This document shows, piece by piece, positions 17,635 through 26,265 of a stretch of DNA of 64,000 nt. Position 1 is the stretch's first letter; every line of letters begins with the position of its first letter. The notes under the pieces are model-generated. The model ran no database searches. It was not told the origin of the DNA and saw only the letters and a list, made by a program, of their open reading frames with translations. The stretch lies in NCBI RefSeq assembly GCF_003583765.1, contig NZ_QXQA01000011.1, positions 62,001 through 126,000 of the forward strand, written 5' to 3'. Origin of the DNA: Paenibacillus nanensis. GTDB taxonomy: Bacteria; Bacillota; Bacilli; Paenibacillales; Paenibacillaceae. A program made the translations under genes and the position numbers.

Positions 17635-17660
17635 ACCGCCTGTTACTGGGCGGTTTTTTA
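17635..17660 (+). terminator. Intrinsic terminator after the GyrI-like gene
   Basis: ACCGCC pairs with GGCGGT across an 8-nt loop, followed by TTTTTTATTT. Confidence 0.85.
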
Positions 17661-17743
17661 TTTAGAAGTCGCTGCCACATCAGCATGGATTTCAACGTTC
17701 TTACTTTTGAGTCTTAGCGATCGGAGCTCAAAGGAGGATTCAA

Positions 17744-18289
17744 ATGGACCAATTGATTCAATATTGGCGGATTTATAACGGTTATTTGCCGTTTTTAATA
17801 ACTACTGTTGTTTGCCTAAGCATCGCGTTCTTAATCCTGTTCGTGTACAGATTGAAAAATGGAAATCCAATAGGGGCAAGGAACAAGTCTCTTTTAGAGT
17901 TTGGTATTTGTTTTTTTCTATTCCTAATTGGATTTATAACATTATGTCCGACCCATTTGCATGAAAGATATATATTTGACTCCACATTAAAAACAGGACT
18001 GCTTTTTCGAGGTGATATTGAGAGTATGATAAATGCAGCACTCTTTTTCCCGCTGGCCTTTTTCTTAATGTTGAGATTTAAGGCGAGGTCTTTCTTCCTA
18101 TTCGTTGTCGCGACGCTGTGCCTGTCTGCGATGATTGAGACGCTTCAGTACTACCTCCCGCTTGGAAGGGTATCCGCTGTCAATGATGTTATCCTTAATG
18201 GTTTTGGAGCTGTTATTGGATGGGCTGCCGGGGCGATAATTGCACGTAGAATAGGACAACGTCGCCTAGTGGAAGCGCGATCGCGGTAA
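17744..18289 (+). CDS. VanZ-family membrane protein
   Basis: A 181-aa membrane protein with four to five predicted helices. It carries the VanZ pattern: Asn before a Pro-containing helix (MINAALFFPLAFFL), ET-LQYYLPLGRVSAVNDVILN with the conserved Arg, Asp and Asn, and a final Gly-rich helix. VanZ homologues confer low-level teicoplanin or lipopeptide resistance in some bacteria; the native role is unknown. AAAGGAGG lies 6 nt before the ATG. Its base composition is more AT-rich than most neighbours. Confidence 0.85.
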   Translation: MDQLIQYWRIYNGYLPFLITTVVCLSIAFLILFVYRLKNGNPIGARNKSLLEFGICFFLFLIGFITLCPTHLHERYIFDSTLKTGLLFRGDIESMINAALFFPLAFFLMLRFKARSFFLFVVATLCLSAMIETLQYYLPLGRVSAVNDVILNGFGAVIGWAAGAIIARRIGQRRLVEARSR

Positions 18290-18341
18290 TAAGGCGTTTA
18301 TAGCCTATGTTCTGCGGATTCCCTGAACTTGTTGGATGTTG

Positions 18342-18387
18342 TTGCAATTGTCTTTTCAACTCGCTATAATGGACATTACATATCCAT
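18342..18387 (+). promoter_or_regulatory. Promoter and operator of the Rrf2 regulator gene
   Basis: TTGCAA (18342-18347) and TATAAT (18365-18370) are spaced 17 bp. The dyad ATGGACATTACATATCCAT (18369-18387) covers the transcription start, a typical repression site. A near-identical 19-bp copy lies at 18926-18944. Confidence 0.7.
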
Positions 18388-18418
18388 AATTGACGAATCG
18401 GGAAAGGAGAGAGCGGCC

Positions 18419-18904
18419 ATTCAGTTTTCCAAAAGCACCGATTATGCCCTGCATGCCTTAATTCATTTGGCGCATTCGGATCGTAAACACAACATCGGGA
18501 TTAAGGAATTATCTGCGGCACTCGGCGTTTCGGACAGCTATCTATCCAAAATCATGTCCAAGCTGAGACAAGATGGTATCGTACGGGCTGTCCCGGGAGT
18601 AAACGGCGGTTATGAGCTTGCGCGCTCGGCGGAGCAGATTACTTTTCTTGATGTGATCCAGGTGATCGAGGGAAGGCAGCAGTTATTCGAATGCTCGAAT
18701 CTGAGCTCGCGGCAGCATCGTATATTGGCGGAAGAAACGGCGTCTGAGGGGAATCAGAGCGAATCCGGCCATAATGAATGTCTCGTGAAAAAGGTAATGG
18801 ACGGCGCGGAAGAGCACCTGTATCAATACTTGAGGGAGCATACGATTCAGACTGTATTAGACGCGGCCTCCAAACGAGGCCAATGTGAAGCAAACAAGAA
18901 GTGA
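18419..18904 (+). CDS. Rrf2-family transcriptional regulator (probable ATT start)
   Basis: A 161-aa winged-helix regulator: QFSKSTDYALHALIHLA at the N-terminus, then IKELSAALGVSDSYLSKIMSKL as recognition helices and PGVNGGYELAR in the wing. Cys in FECSNL and in HNECLVKK could form a redox or metal site, as in other Rrf2 proteins. There is no ATG, GTG or TTG in frame after the mapped -10 box; ATT at 18419 lies 7-8 nt after AAAGGAGAG and gives the standard N-terminus. It probably represses itself and the adjacent oxidoreductase through two matching operators. Confidence 0.85.
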   Translation: MQFSKSTDYALHALIHLAHSDRKHNIGIKELSAALGVSDSYLSKIMSKLRQDGIVRAVPGVNGGYELARSAEQITFLDVIQVIEGRQQLFECSNLSSRQHRILAEETASEGNQSESGHNECLVKKVMDGAEEHLYQYLREHTIQTVLDAASKRGQCEANKK

Positions 18905-18925
18905 TAAGCTTCTTGTCGTTTAATT

Positions 18926-18944
18926 ATGGACATTGGAGATCCAT
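18926..18944 (+). promoter_or_regulatory. Second Rrf2 operator, upstream of the oxidoreductase
   Basis: ATGGACATTGGAGATCCAT matches the first operator at 16 of 19 positions and keeps the ATGGA/TCCAT arms. It abuts the SD GGAGGT of the downstream gene, so binding could hinder transcription into that gene. Confidence 0.65.
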
Positions 18945-18958
18945 GGAGGTGCTTGTAA

Positions 18959-19879
18959 ATGGGAAATGTTGATGTAGCGGTAATTGGCGGCGGCCCGGCA
19001 GGGCTAAATGCAGCACTTATGCTGGTGCGCGCAAGAAAAAAAGTTGCGGTAATCGATGATAGCCGTCCACGGAATCGGGTAACGCGCGAGGCGCATGGGT
19101 TTCTGACTCGCGATGGCATTAGTCCAAGCGAATTTCGGCGGATCGCGAAGGAAGAAATCAGCGCCTATCCGACCGTTTCCTTTATAGAGGACACGGCGGT
19201 GTCGATTACGGGAACGGACGGCAATTTCCGGATAGAGACGGCGCGAGGACAAATTGTTCACAGTGCAAAAATATTATTCGCCGTCGGCATGAAGGATCAG
19301 CCTCTCTCCATCAACGGCCTGGCCGAGGTGTACGGGAAAAGCGCTTTTGTCTGCCCCTACTGCGATGGGTGGGAATTGCGGGATAAGCCCCTCGTGATCA
19401 TCAATAGCGGGGGCGAGGCGATGCATTTCGCAAAGCTGATCTCCGGATGGACGGACCGGTTTACCTTTTGCACGAACGGGCCGGATGGGTTGACGGAGGA
19501 GGAGCGGGAAGAGCTCAAGAGGCACGGAGTTCCGGTATTCGAGTCGCCCATTCAATTCATCGATTCGGCGGACGGGATGGTGCGGCAAGTGGTCCTTGAA
19601 GATGGAACGGTCATACCATGCGAGGGAATCTTCTTCAAGCCGGAGCTCGTTACGGGCTCGGATCTGCCAAAGGCGATAGGCTGTGAGGTCTCCGATTCAG
19701 GTATGGTTGTCGTAGATGAGTTCGGGAAAACGAACGTTCCCGGCGTCTATAGCGCGGGTGACTCCGCATCAAGGCGTTACCAGGCGATCTCCGCGGCCGC
19801 ACTCGGGGCATTCACCGCTGCGGCGATGAATAATGAGCTGAATATGGAAGCGTGGGGACGAAGGGAAGAGTCTCTGTAA
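18959..19879 (+). CDS. NAD(P)/FAD oxidoreductase, thioredoxin-reductase-like
   Basis: A 306-aa flavoprotein with the FAD-binding motif VIGGGPAGLNAALM, an NAD(P)-binding core, and the C-terminal FAD motif GVYSAGDSAS. The redox pair sits in CPYCDGWE, as in thioredoxin reductase-like enzymes that reduce small disulfide partners. Closest functional analogues are the bacillithiol-disulfide reductase and low-molecular-weight TrxR-like groups, but length and motif alone do not decide. GGAGGT lies 8 nt before the ATG. The Rrf2 gene 54 bp upstream with the same operator suggests redox-responsive control. Confidence 0.88.
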   Translation: MGNVDVAVIGGGPAGLNAALMLVRARKKVAVIDDSRPRNRVTREAHGFLTRDGISPSEFRRIAKEEISAYPTVSFIEDTAVSITGTDGNFRIETARGQIVHSAKILFAVGMKDQPLSINGLAEVYGKSAFVCPYCDGWELRDKPLVIINSGGEAMHFAKLISGWTDRFTFCTNGPDGLTEEEREELKRHGVPVFESPIQFIDSADGMVRQVVLEDGTVIPCEGIFFKPELVTGSDLPKAIGCEVSDSGMVVVDEFGKTNVPGVYSAGDSASRRYQAISAAALGAFTAAAMNNELNMEAWGRREESL

Positions 19880-19894
19880 AGCATAAGAAACCAA

Positions 19895-19942
19895 AAGTAG
19901 GGCCAGGCTGCAAGAGCTTCCTTGCGACCTGGCTTCTACCTT
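19895..19942. terminator. Bidirectional terminator
   Basis: Nested arms GTAG/CTAC, GCCAGG/CCTGGC and GCAAG/CTTGC form a long stem with T runs on both strands. It separates the oxidoreductase from the convergent lipoprotein gene. Confidence 0.8.
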
Positions 19943-20385
19943 TTTAAAATAACTTCAATGGCCTCTACATCATAAGGGTTAGCTTTGAACGGAGCGACCC
20001 ACATTTCAATGTCCGGGTAGTCTTCTGAAAATACTGGTTTTACCGCGGCCATCAAGGTCGAAATGGGAATGGTCGTTTTGGAGGAATCGTTGTCTTGTTC
20101 ATAAATTTTCGTTCGTTTCGTAAGGACGACATGGCCTTCTTTTCCGGGGTGCTGGCTGTATTGCTCTAAAAATTTTTCAAAACCCGGTTCCTGCGGACGG
20201 AACTTGAGCAGCATGAGCGTGTATAGAATCCCGTCTTTTTCGGCGTACTCGTTCCCATGCTGGTTAATAAGGCTTATCATCTCCCCGCTGTAATGGTAGT
20301 AGGTCTCCGGAACAAATTCCTTCTCTTTGGAACAGGCGGACATAAGGATCAAGATCAATAAAAAGATTACGAATGTATTTCTCAA
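19936..20385 (-). CDS. Small secreted lipoprotein of unknown function
   Basis: A 149-aa protein with a signal peptide (RNTFVIFLLILILMSAC) whose lipobox puts Cys at about position 17. The mature part is mixed charge with no recognised domain. The TTG start at 20385 follows GGAGGAG on the minus strand; the longer frame to 20439 would add a hydrophilic tail before the signal. It stands alone, divergent from a short plus-strand gene. Confidence 0.7.
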   Translation of the reverse strand: MRNTFVIFLLILILMSACSKEKEFVPETYYHYSGEMISLINQHGNEYAEKDGILYTLMLLKFRPQEPGFEKFLEQYSQHPGKEGHVVLTKRTKIYEQDNDSSKTTIPISTLMAAVKPVFSEDYPDIEMWVAPFKANPYDVEAIEVILKR

Positions 20386-20555
20386 AGCGGCTCTCCTCCC
20401 AACCTTGAGCTGGCAACTCTTTTTTTCTAAATGTACCATATAATTGGAATTTTGAGTTAAAAGATTTCGCCTTCTCGAGAGGAGTAAGCTGTTTCGTTTT
20501 TGGGTAATCTATGCCAACATCGACCATATCTTTTCGATGAAGGAGCGATCCTGCT

Positions 20556-20744
20556 ATGGATGAGCAAGAGCAGCGCGTGAAGCTGCCGGATGCCGTGCGG
20601 CATGAAGGCTTGGTGACGGAGAGGGATATCGATCCGGAATTCGGGCTGTTTACGGAGGAAGAGAAGACCGGAACGGCGCAGCCGCAGAAGGCGGAAAAGT
20701 CGAATGCCTCCAATAAGATGGAGCGGGATGGGATTGGAGATTAG
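20556..20744 (+). CDS. Short hydrophilic protein of unknown function
   Basis: A 62-aa acidic protein (MDEQEQRVKLPDAVRHEG at the start), rich in Glu, Lys and Gln, with no cysteines or membrane segment. A GAAGGAG SD lies upstream of the ATG and a hairpin terminator follows, so the unit looks like a real gene. The composition resembles small cytoplasmic proteins common in Paenibacillus intergenic spaces. No family was recognised. Confidence 0.6.
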   Translation: MDEQEQRVKLPDAVRHEGLVTERDIDPEFGLFTEEEKTGTAQPQKAEKSNASNKMERDGIGD

Positions 20745-20776
20745 ATTAAGCGGCAAATCAAACGGAGCAAAAAAAT

Positions 20777-20815
20777 ACGGCATGCAGAGCGGACTTCTGT
20801 CCCTCGGCATGCCGT
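20777..20815. terminator. Bidirectional terminator
   Basis: ACGGCATGC pairs with GCATGCCGT with inner GGAC/GTCC. The run of A before it gives a T tract for the purA-like gene on the minus strand. Confidence 0.75.
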
Positions 20816-20825
20816 TTCTATTGGT

Positions 20826-22109
20826 TTAGCCTCTAGCAATCAGCTGCTCGCGTTTCGGTCCAACAGAGACATAAGAGATTTTTACACGAATAAGCGATTC
20901 GATCAATAACACATATTGCTGCGCCGCTTCGGGGAGCTCATCGAAGGAACGCGCCTCCGATATATCGCTTTTCCAGCCTGGAAGGCGCTTCAGAATAGGC
21001 TTCGCATGATCCAGCTTCGCGCTGACCGGGAACTCATCCGTAACTTCGCCTTCTTCCAGTTCGTACCCTGTGCAAACCGGAATTTCATCCAAATAACCGA
21101 GCACATCCAGATTGGTGAGTGCGGCCTCCGTCGCGCCTTGCACTCGGCAGCCGTAGCGGGTCGCGACCGCGTCGAACCAGCCGACCCGGCGGGGACGGCC
21201 GGTTGTCGCGCCGAATTCGCCGGCATCGCCGCCGCGGCGGCGAAGCTCCTCTGCTTCCGCGCCATGCAGCTCGGATATGAAGGGGCCGGCGCCGACGCAG
21301 CTGGAGTAAGCTTTGGTGACGGCCATAACGTTTGAAACCGCATATGGCGGCAATCCGGCGCCTACCGGCGCAAAGCCTGCTAGCGTGGACGAGGATGTGG
21401 AGAACGGGTAGATGCCATGGTCCGGATCCCGCAGCGCGCCGAGCTGCCCCTCCAGCAGGATCGTTTCTCCCTTGGTATAAGCCTCATGAAGCATGGCCGA
21501 CGTGTCGCATACGAAAGGGCGCAGCTTCTCCGCTTGCTCCAATAGCGCGGGAATCAAGTCATCGGGACGAAGAGCCTCCCGGCCGTAAAGATGCTCGAGC
21601 AGCACATTTTTAGCTTCAAGCGACTGGGTAAGTCTTTCCCGCAGTCTCGCTTCATCGAATAGATCCGCCACTTGAACGCCGAGCTTGGCATATTTGTCGG
21701 AGTAGAAGGGAGCAATCCCCTGTTTCGTCGAGCCGAAGCTTCTTGCGCCAAGCCGTTCCTCCTCGAGCTCATCAAACATCCGGTGCAGCGGCAGCACCAC
21801 CTGAGCTCGGTCCGATACGCGAACTTTCGGATCCGGCACGCCTCTTGCAAGCAGCTGCTCGCGTTCGCTTAAGAAAGCGTCGACGTCAAGAGCCGTTCCC
21901 GGCCCAATCACATTGATTACATTTTCGTAAAATACGCCCGACGGCAGCATGTGCAATGCAAATTTCCCGTAATCGTTAATGATCGTATGCCCCGCATTGC
22001 TGCCTCCTTGATAACGGACGACGTAAGCGGACTTTGCCGCCAATACGTCTGTCATTTTACCCTTTCCTTCGTCTCCCCAATTCGCCCCGACTATGGCCGT
22101 AACCGTCAT
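20826..22109 (-). CDS. Adenylosuccinate synthetase, divergent PurA paralogue
   Basis: Predicted to join IMP and aspartate using GTP (purine synthesis). 427 aa, close to the usual 430. Catalytic Asp13 (GDEGKGK) and His41 (NAGHT) and the TTGRPRRVGW segment are kept. Several normally conserved stretches differ: GDGPFPTE of standard PurA is GAGPFISE, and the TSSNPSAGG loop is TSSSTLAGF. The start at 22109 was preferred because GGGAGG precedes it at suitable spacing. It is divergent from a LysR gene and not with other purine genes, which points to a specialised paralogue. Retained Asp13 argues against phage PurZ. Confidence 0.88.
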   Translation of the reverse strand: MTVTAIVGANWGDEGKGKMTDVLAAKSAYVVRYQGGSNAGHTIINDYGKFALHMLPSGVFYENVINVIGPGTALDVDAFLSEREQLLARGVPDPKVRVSDRAQVVLPLHRMFDELEEERLGARSFGSTKQGIAPFYSDKYAKLGVQVADLFDEARLRERLTQSLEAKNVLLEHLYGREALRPDDLIPALLEQAEKLRPFVCDTSAMLHEAYTKGETILLEGQLGALRDPDHGIYPFSTSSSTLAGFAPVGAGLPPYAVSNVMAVTKAYSSCVGAGPFISELHGAEAEELRRRGGDAGEFGATTGRPRRVGWFDAVATRYGCRVQGATEAALTNLDVLGYLDEIPVCTGYELEEGEVTDEFPVSAKLDHAKPILKRLPGWKSDISEARSFDELPEAAQQYVLLIESLIRVKISYVSVGPKREQLIARG

Positions 22110-22148
22110 GTGGCATGCCTCCCGCACTTGTTTTCCTTTGCAGGTCTC

Positions 22149-22154
22149 ATTATA
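22149..22154 (-). promoter_or_regulatory. -10 box of the purA-like gene
   Basis: A consensus TATAAT on the minus strand lies about 40 bp before the purA-like start, with TTCACT 18 bp upstream as a possible -35. The 111-bp divergent gap with lysR is where a LysR-type site would be expected. Confidence 0.45.
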
Positions 22155-22220
22155 ATTCGCGGTAAGGGTATTAGTGAAATTGATATTAATAATAGGATAT
22201 ATAAACAGGGGTAATGATTA

Positions 22221-23111
22221 ATGGATCATAATACGGAATGGTATCGCGTGTTTTATTGGACAGCCAAGCTAGGCAGCCTGACGAAGGCGGCGGACAAGCT
22301 TCATATTACGCAGCCGGCTGTCAGCCATACGCTGAAGCAGCTGGAGGCAAGCTTAGGCGGACCGTTGTTTTTTCGCTCGGCTCGAGGTGTGACGATGACG
22401 ACGGAGGGCGAGGAGCTTTACCGCTACGTGGAGGAGGCTTTCCGTCTGCTGGAGCTTGGGGAGAAGAAGCTGGCCGAAATGCAGAATCTTGCGTACGGAG
22501 AAATCAATATTGGCGCAAGCGACACGCTCTGTAAGCATTTTTTGCTGCCTCAGCTCGAGCGGTTTCATCGGCAGTACCCGGATATTCGGGTGCGCGTCAC
22601 CAATCGAACGACGCCGGAGACGATCGCGCTGCTGAAGGATGGTCAGATCGATTTCGGCATTGTGAACCTGCCTGCCGAGGATCCTAAAGCGGAATTTCGC
22701 GCAAGCGTGCCGCTGCAGGAATGTCTGATCGGCAATCCGGCATACGCGGAGCTCGCTAGGCGGCCGTTTCCTCTGGAGAACTTGAAGCAGTATCCGCTGC
22801 TGCTATTGGAGCCGGGCGGCAGCACCCGCCGTTTTCTGGATGCTTACGCAGCGGCGAACGGCGTTCAGCTAAAGCCCGAGTTCGAGCTCGGGAGCCTGGA
22901 CCTGCTCGTTCAATTCGCGCAAAGCGGCTTCGGTCTGACGTTTGTGACAAGGAATTTTATAGAGGAAGAGCTTGCAAGCGGCAAGCTTGTGGAAATTCCG
23001 TTAGCTCCTCCAATTCCGGAACGTCACGTCGGCATCGCTACGCTGAAAGGGGTTCCCTTATCTGCGGCGGCGAAACGGTTTTTGGAGTTTTTGCCCATTA
23101 ATGAAAAATAA
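22221..23111 (+). CDS. LysR-family transcriptional regulator
   Basis: A 296-aa regulator with an N-terminal winged helix (about 8-66; GSLTKAADKLHITQPAVSHTL) and a LysR substrate-binding domain (about 90-290). It is divergent from the purA-like gene with 111 bp between starts, the classic arrangement in which a LysR protein activates its neighbour and represses itself. The effector is unknown; a purine intermediate would be consistent with the neighbour. Confidence 0.92.
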   Translation: MDHNTEWYRVFYWTAKLGSLTKAADKLHITQPAVSHTLKQLEASLGGPLFFRSARGVTMTTEGEELYRYVEEAFRLLELGEKKLAEMQNLAYGEINIGASDTLCKHFLLPQLERFHRQYPDIRVRVTNRTTPETIALLKDGQIDFGIVNLPAEDPKAEFRASVPLQECLIGNPAYAELARRPFPLENLKQYPLLLLEPGGSTRRFLDAYAAANGVQLKPEFELGSLDLLVQFAQSGFGLTFVTRNFIEEELASGKLVEIPLAPPIPERHVGIATLKGVPLSAAAKRFLEFLPINEK

Positions 23112-23193
23112 TCAGGAAAAACTGCAACTATAAACCTGTGCAAGTTGTTATGAGTAGAAGAGAGGTTCCCGCAAGAGGAGGAGGAGGAGGATT

Positions 23194-23853
23194 ATGGGGA
23201 AAAGGAAAATTTTCGTTTTAGCCATAGTTGGTATCGCTCTGATCGCCGGAATTGCTGCTGCTGCCCATGCTTCAACCGCAAAACGTACGTTAGCCGAGAA
23301 AGAAGCGATTATTGAAAAAGCATTTCATGAAATGAAATCGAAGAAAGACCGAGTCAGCGGCTATGTTGCGGAAGGGCCGGATATCAAGATTACGCAAGAA
23401 CGATTTTTATTTTATAAGGCTAATCTGGAACTGCAAAACGAGCTGCACCCCGCAACGAGCAGTCTAATGACGGATGGTGAAATGTTAGACGTGCTAATAA
23501 AAAAGGAGCTAGCAGTGCTTGACGCGATAAAACGCGGTATTGCCGTAACCGAATCGGAGATTGAGGAGGCTATCCGGTACCAGAGAGATACGTTAGAACA
23601 TGCCACTGGTGAGGACGGTGAGTTCGTTCAAGATCTAATGAAGAATAGAATACGAATGACGGGTATGTCAGAAGATCAATTTTGGACCAGTGAGCTCATC
23701 AAAGACGAGTACCGGAAATCGATCTACCTGGGAAAGATATTTACAGCATTAAAGTCAGAAGGACAGATTCACGATATGAAGGGGTTTGCCAAATATGAGG
23801 ACGATCTGCTGCAATCCCAAAGAGAAACATTAGTCATTAACCTTAGCAATTAA
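23194..23853 (+). CDS. Exported SurA_N-like protein
   Basis: A 219-aa protein with an N-terminal membrane helix or signal peptide (about 6-27), then a mostly helical domain. The segment DGEMLDVLIKKELAVLDA followed by VTESEIEEAI resembles the SurA N-terminal chaperone domain of secreted foldases, but the rotamase domain of PrsA is absent. A very purine-rich SD (GAGGAGGAGGAGG) precedes the ATG. It could be a secreted chaperone fragment or a distinct family. It follows lysR in the same direction, 82 bp away. Confidence 0.65.
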   Translation: MGKRKIFVLAIVGIALIAGIAAAAHASTAKRTLAEKEAIIEKAFHEMKSKKDRVSGYVAEGPDIKITQERFLFYKANLELQNELHPATSSLMTDGEMLDVLIKKELAVLDAIKRGIAVTESEIEEAIRYQRDTLEHATGEDGEFVQDLMKNRIRMTGMSEDQFWTSELIKDEYRKSIYLGKIFTALKSEGQIHDMKGFAKYEDDLLQSQRETLVINLSN

Positions 23854-23889
23854 CCGCTTTCCGTGTTTCATTTGCTTCCGGTAACCAAG

Positions 23890-23923
23890 AAACAGGGCGT
23901 CGCCAAAAGGCGATGCCCTGTTT
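23890..23923. terminator. Bidirectional terminator
   Basis: AAACAGGGC and TCGCC pair with GGCGA and GCCCTGTTT around AAAA. It separates the convergent SurA_N-like gene and AraC regulator. Confidence 0.85.
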
Positions 23924-23925
23924 CT

Positions 23926-26199
23926 TTACGTATGACCGCCGACGTTGCGCTTGCGGTATTCGCCCGGCGTAATGCCGGAGTAACGTTTGAACATGCGGAT
24001 GAAGGAATTGACGTTGTGATAGCCGACCTGGCCCGCGACATCTTGAATGCGCAGCTCCAAATTCAGGAGCAGTTCCTTGGCGCGGTTAATGCGGAGATCG
24101 TTCAAATAGTCGCTGAAATTCGTGCCGGTTTTTTCTTTGAAATAGCTGGACAAGTAGCCAGGCGTAATATTCAGCTTATCGGCTACAAGATCCAGATTGA
24201 TGTCCTCGTTCAAATGGCTGTTCAAATAATCGGTCACGAAGCTTGTAATCGGGTCCTTCGTCTCCGTCCTCTCGCGAATGGCGGCGAGCGCAGGGCGGAT
24301 GAGCTCGCGGAACCACTGTCTGTATTGCTCGGCGGAATAGAGAGCTTCCAGCGAATTCATGTCTGGCCGGCTGGCGGCATCCGCCTGTTCCCAGGCGTTG
24401 AGCTTTGCCAGCGCCTTCTCCGTCTGCTCCGCCACGCCTCGGGCGTACGCCTGAAAATCCAGCGCGGCTGCGTCTTTTTTGACAAGCTGGTCGAGATGCC
24501 GGTCGACCCATTCGAACACCGCTTCCTCGCTTCCGGATTGGAGGCGCGCAAGCAGCTCCTCCCGCTGGCCGACCTTTAGGCCGAGAGAGGTTGTGCTAGA
24601 ACTAAGGGAGCGAGGCTCGATAATAATTTGCGTCTCGCCTGTCAGCCGCTTCGCCTTCAGCAGCTGCCGCAGCCGTTCGTAAGCCACGGTGAAGTGGGTG
24701 TCCTCCGAATAAACGGGGCTTAGCGCAATGGTGAGACACATATAGTCTTCCGCCTGCAGCAGCTCCTTCAGCAGATTCAGCACGCGCAGGACGTCGCTTT
24801 GGGAGCCGGGATTGAACAGAATGGTCATAAGCTGGTTATGCTCGATCTGCAGCGTAACCGGCTCCTCGCCTTCCGGAGTGGCGAACAAGCCGTGTACGAG
24901 CTTTCGCAGCAGCTGAATCTCTTGGTCGTATTCCGAATCTTTATTTTTGAATCCGATTTCGTAAAGCACCGCAGCGTAAGGGCCGTGCTGCTGCACGGCA
25001 TCTTCAAGCTCCTTCAAATTCAGATTCATCGGGATGTTTTTGACCTTATTCGTATAGGCGTACTGGCGCACTAGGTTATTTTTGCGGTCCAAATCCATAC
25101 GGATACGCTCATTCGTATGCATCATGCTGCTCATCCGATCGCTTATTATGGCAAATTCCTTAATATTGCTGGCCGGCAGAGGCTGCGTCTGCTTCAATTC
25201 CAGCATATCGATAATGCGCTTCAGCGGATGATTCAGCCTTAAGCTGAACCAAACCGAGCTCAGTACGCTGATAAGGATCGCCGCGGCGAGCAGGGTCACG
25301 AGCAGCATGTTCAGCTTCAGCATTTCGGAGCTAATATTTGTGATCGGTGCCACGCGCACATACGTGAATCCGGTGTCAGACCCGCGTTCATAGAAATAGT
25401 AGTTGCCGCCGCTTCGTTCGAACTGCTTGCCCTCTCCAATGGCCGCGGGAGTCCGGATGTCGACGGTATCGTGCGTAGCGAACAACAGCCGGCCTTCTTG
25501 ATCCAGCATGTAGAAGGGCTCTCCCGTGTTGGCGTAAGCCGAATATAGCTTTCGCGGATTTACCATGATGATGCAGAGCACGTCATCGTGGGGAGCGGCT
25601 TTGATTACGATGGGCATCTGCATGCCGAGCGAGCGGATGCTGTTCATCGACTTCTCGGTAAATGAGGCCGCGGGCAAGATGCGCATAAAGAAATTATCGT
25701 CAGTTAAGGTGTCCCAGAAGCCGGGAGGGTAAGCCTCGCTGGCGTAATAGCTGGAGAACATGTCCTTGGTGCTGCTGGTTCCTTCCTTTTCGAGCACGAA
25801 GCCGGCTTTTTTGAAGTATAAGATGAAATTATCGAAGTGCAGAAAAGGGTTGTTATACAGCTCCGACAGCTCTTCCTTCACCTCGTTCATTTTATCGTAG
25901 CGGCGGTTTTGCGACACCTCGCTCAGAATGCCGATATTGGCGATCCACCTGTCGGATTGGGTCAGGGACAAAATCATGCTTTGCGTCAACCGGAAATGAT
26001 TTTCGTAGCTTTCCACTGTCTGCTCGATGCCAAGCTCGTTCGATCTGACGATCTCATCGTACAGCTTGTTCCGCAGGTAGAGAAACGAAAACACGTTAAA
26101 GGCCGCAAGAAGCAGGATGACGATGAGAAAGCTAACGATCAATTTGACGAGCAGCGTATTGGATCTAAGGCTTAGCTTGAACTTGGTTGATTGCGTCAT
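23926..26199 (-). CDS. AraC-family membrane sensor-regulator of the amino-sugar locus
   Basis: A 757-aa chain with an N-terminal membrane helix (about 17-40), an extracellular sensor of about 250 residues, a second membrane helix near 280-305, a long cytoplasmic linker, and a C-terminal AraC domain (about 655-757; DLVADKLNITPGYLSSYF and the ending GITPGEYRKRN). The start at 26199 lies 7 nt after GGAGGGGG on the minus strand. It is divergent from the permease-binding protein-chitinolytic operon starting at 26552, which it most likely activates on sensing an extracellular oligosaccharide. Confidence 0.9.
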   Translation of the reverse strand: MTQSTKFKLSLRSNTLLVKLIVSFLIVILLLAAFNVFSFLYLRNKLYDEIVRSNELGIEQTVESYENHFRLTQSMILSLTQSDRWIANIGILSEVSQNRRYDKMNEVKEELSELYNNPFLHFDNFILYFKKAGFVLEKEGTSSTKDMFSSYYASEAYPPGFWDTLTDDNFFMRILPAASFTEKSMNSIRSLGMQMPIVIKAAPHDDVLCIIMVNPRKLYSAYANTGEPFYMLDQEGRLLFATHDTVDIRTPAAIGEGKQFERSGGNYYFYERGSDTGFTYVRVAPITNISSEMLKLNMLLVTLLAAAILISVLSSVWFSLRLNHPLKRIIDMLELKQTQPLPASNIKEFAIISDRMSSMMHTNERIRMDLDRKNNLVRQYAYTNKVKNIPMNLNLKELEDAVQQHGPYAAVLYEIGFKNKDSEYDQEIQLLRKLVHGLFATPEGEEPVTLQIEHNQLMTILFNPGSQSDVLRVLNLLKELLQAEDYMCLTIALSPVYSEDTHFTVAYERLRQLLKAKRLTGETQIIIEPRSLSSSTTSLGLKVGQREELLARLQSGSEEAVFEWVDRHLDQLVKKDAAALDFQAYARGVAEQTEKALAKLNAWEQADAASRPDMNSLEALYSAEQYRQWFRELIRPALAAIRERTETKDPITSFVTDYLNSHLNEDINLDLVADKLNITPGYLSSYFKEKTGTNFSDYLNDLRINRAKELLLNLELRIQDVAGQVGYHNVNSFIRMFKRYSGITPGEYRKRNVGGHT

Positions 26200-26221
26200 C
26201 AGTTGAACCCCCTCCGGTATA

Positions 26222-26265
26222 GGCGGGCATATGCAGATGTTCGAAAATATCCGCATATGCCCGCC
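26222..26265 (-). promoter_or_regulatory. Strong inverted repeat just upstream of the AraC gene
   Basis: GGCGGGCATATGC (26222-26234) and GCATATGCCCGCC (26253-26265) are 13-bp perfect arms separated by 18 bp. The structure ends about 9 bp before the SD of the regulator. There is no T run, so it is an operator, an mRNA-stabilising hairpin or a translation barrier rather than a terminator. Confidence 0.55.

Noticed and set aside
20826..22109. PurZ (2-aminoadenine synthesis) identity for the PurA paralogue
   Set aside because: PurZ replaces the catalytic Asp; here Asp13 in GDEGKGK is kept.
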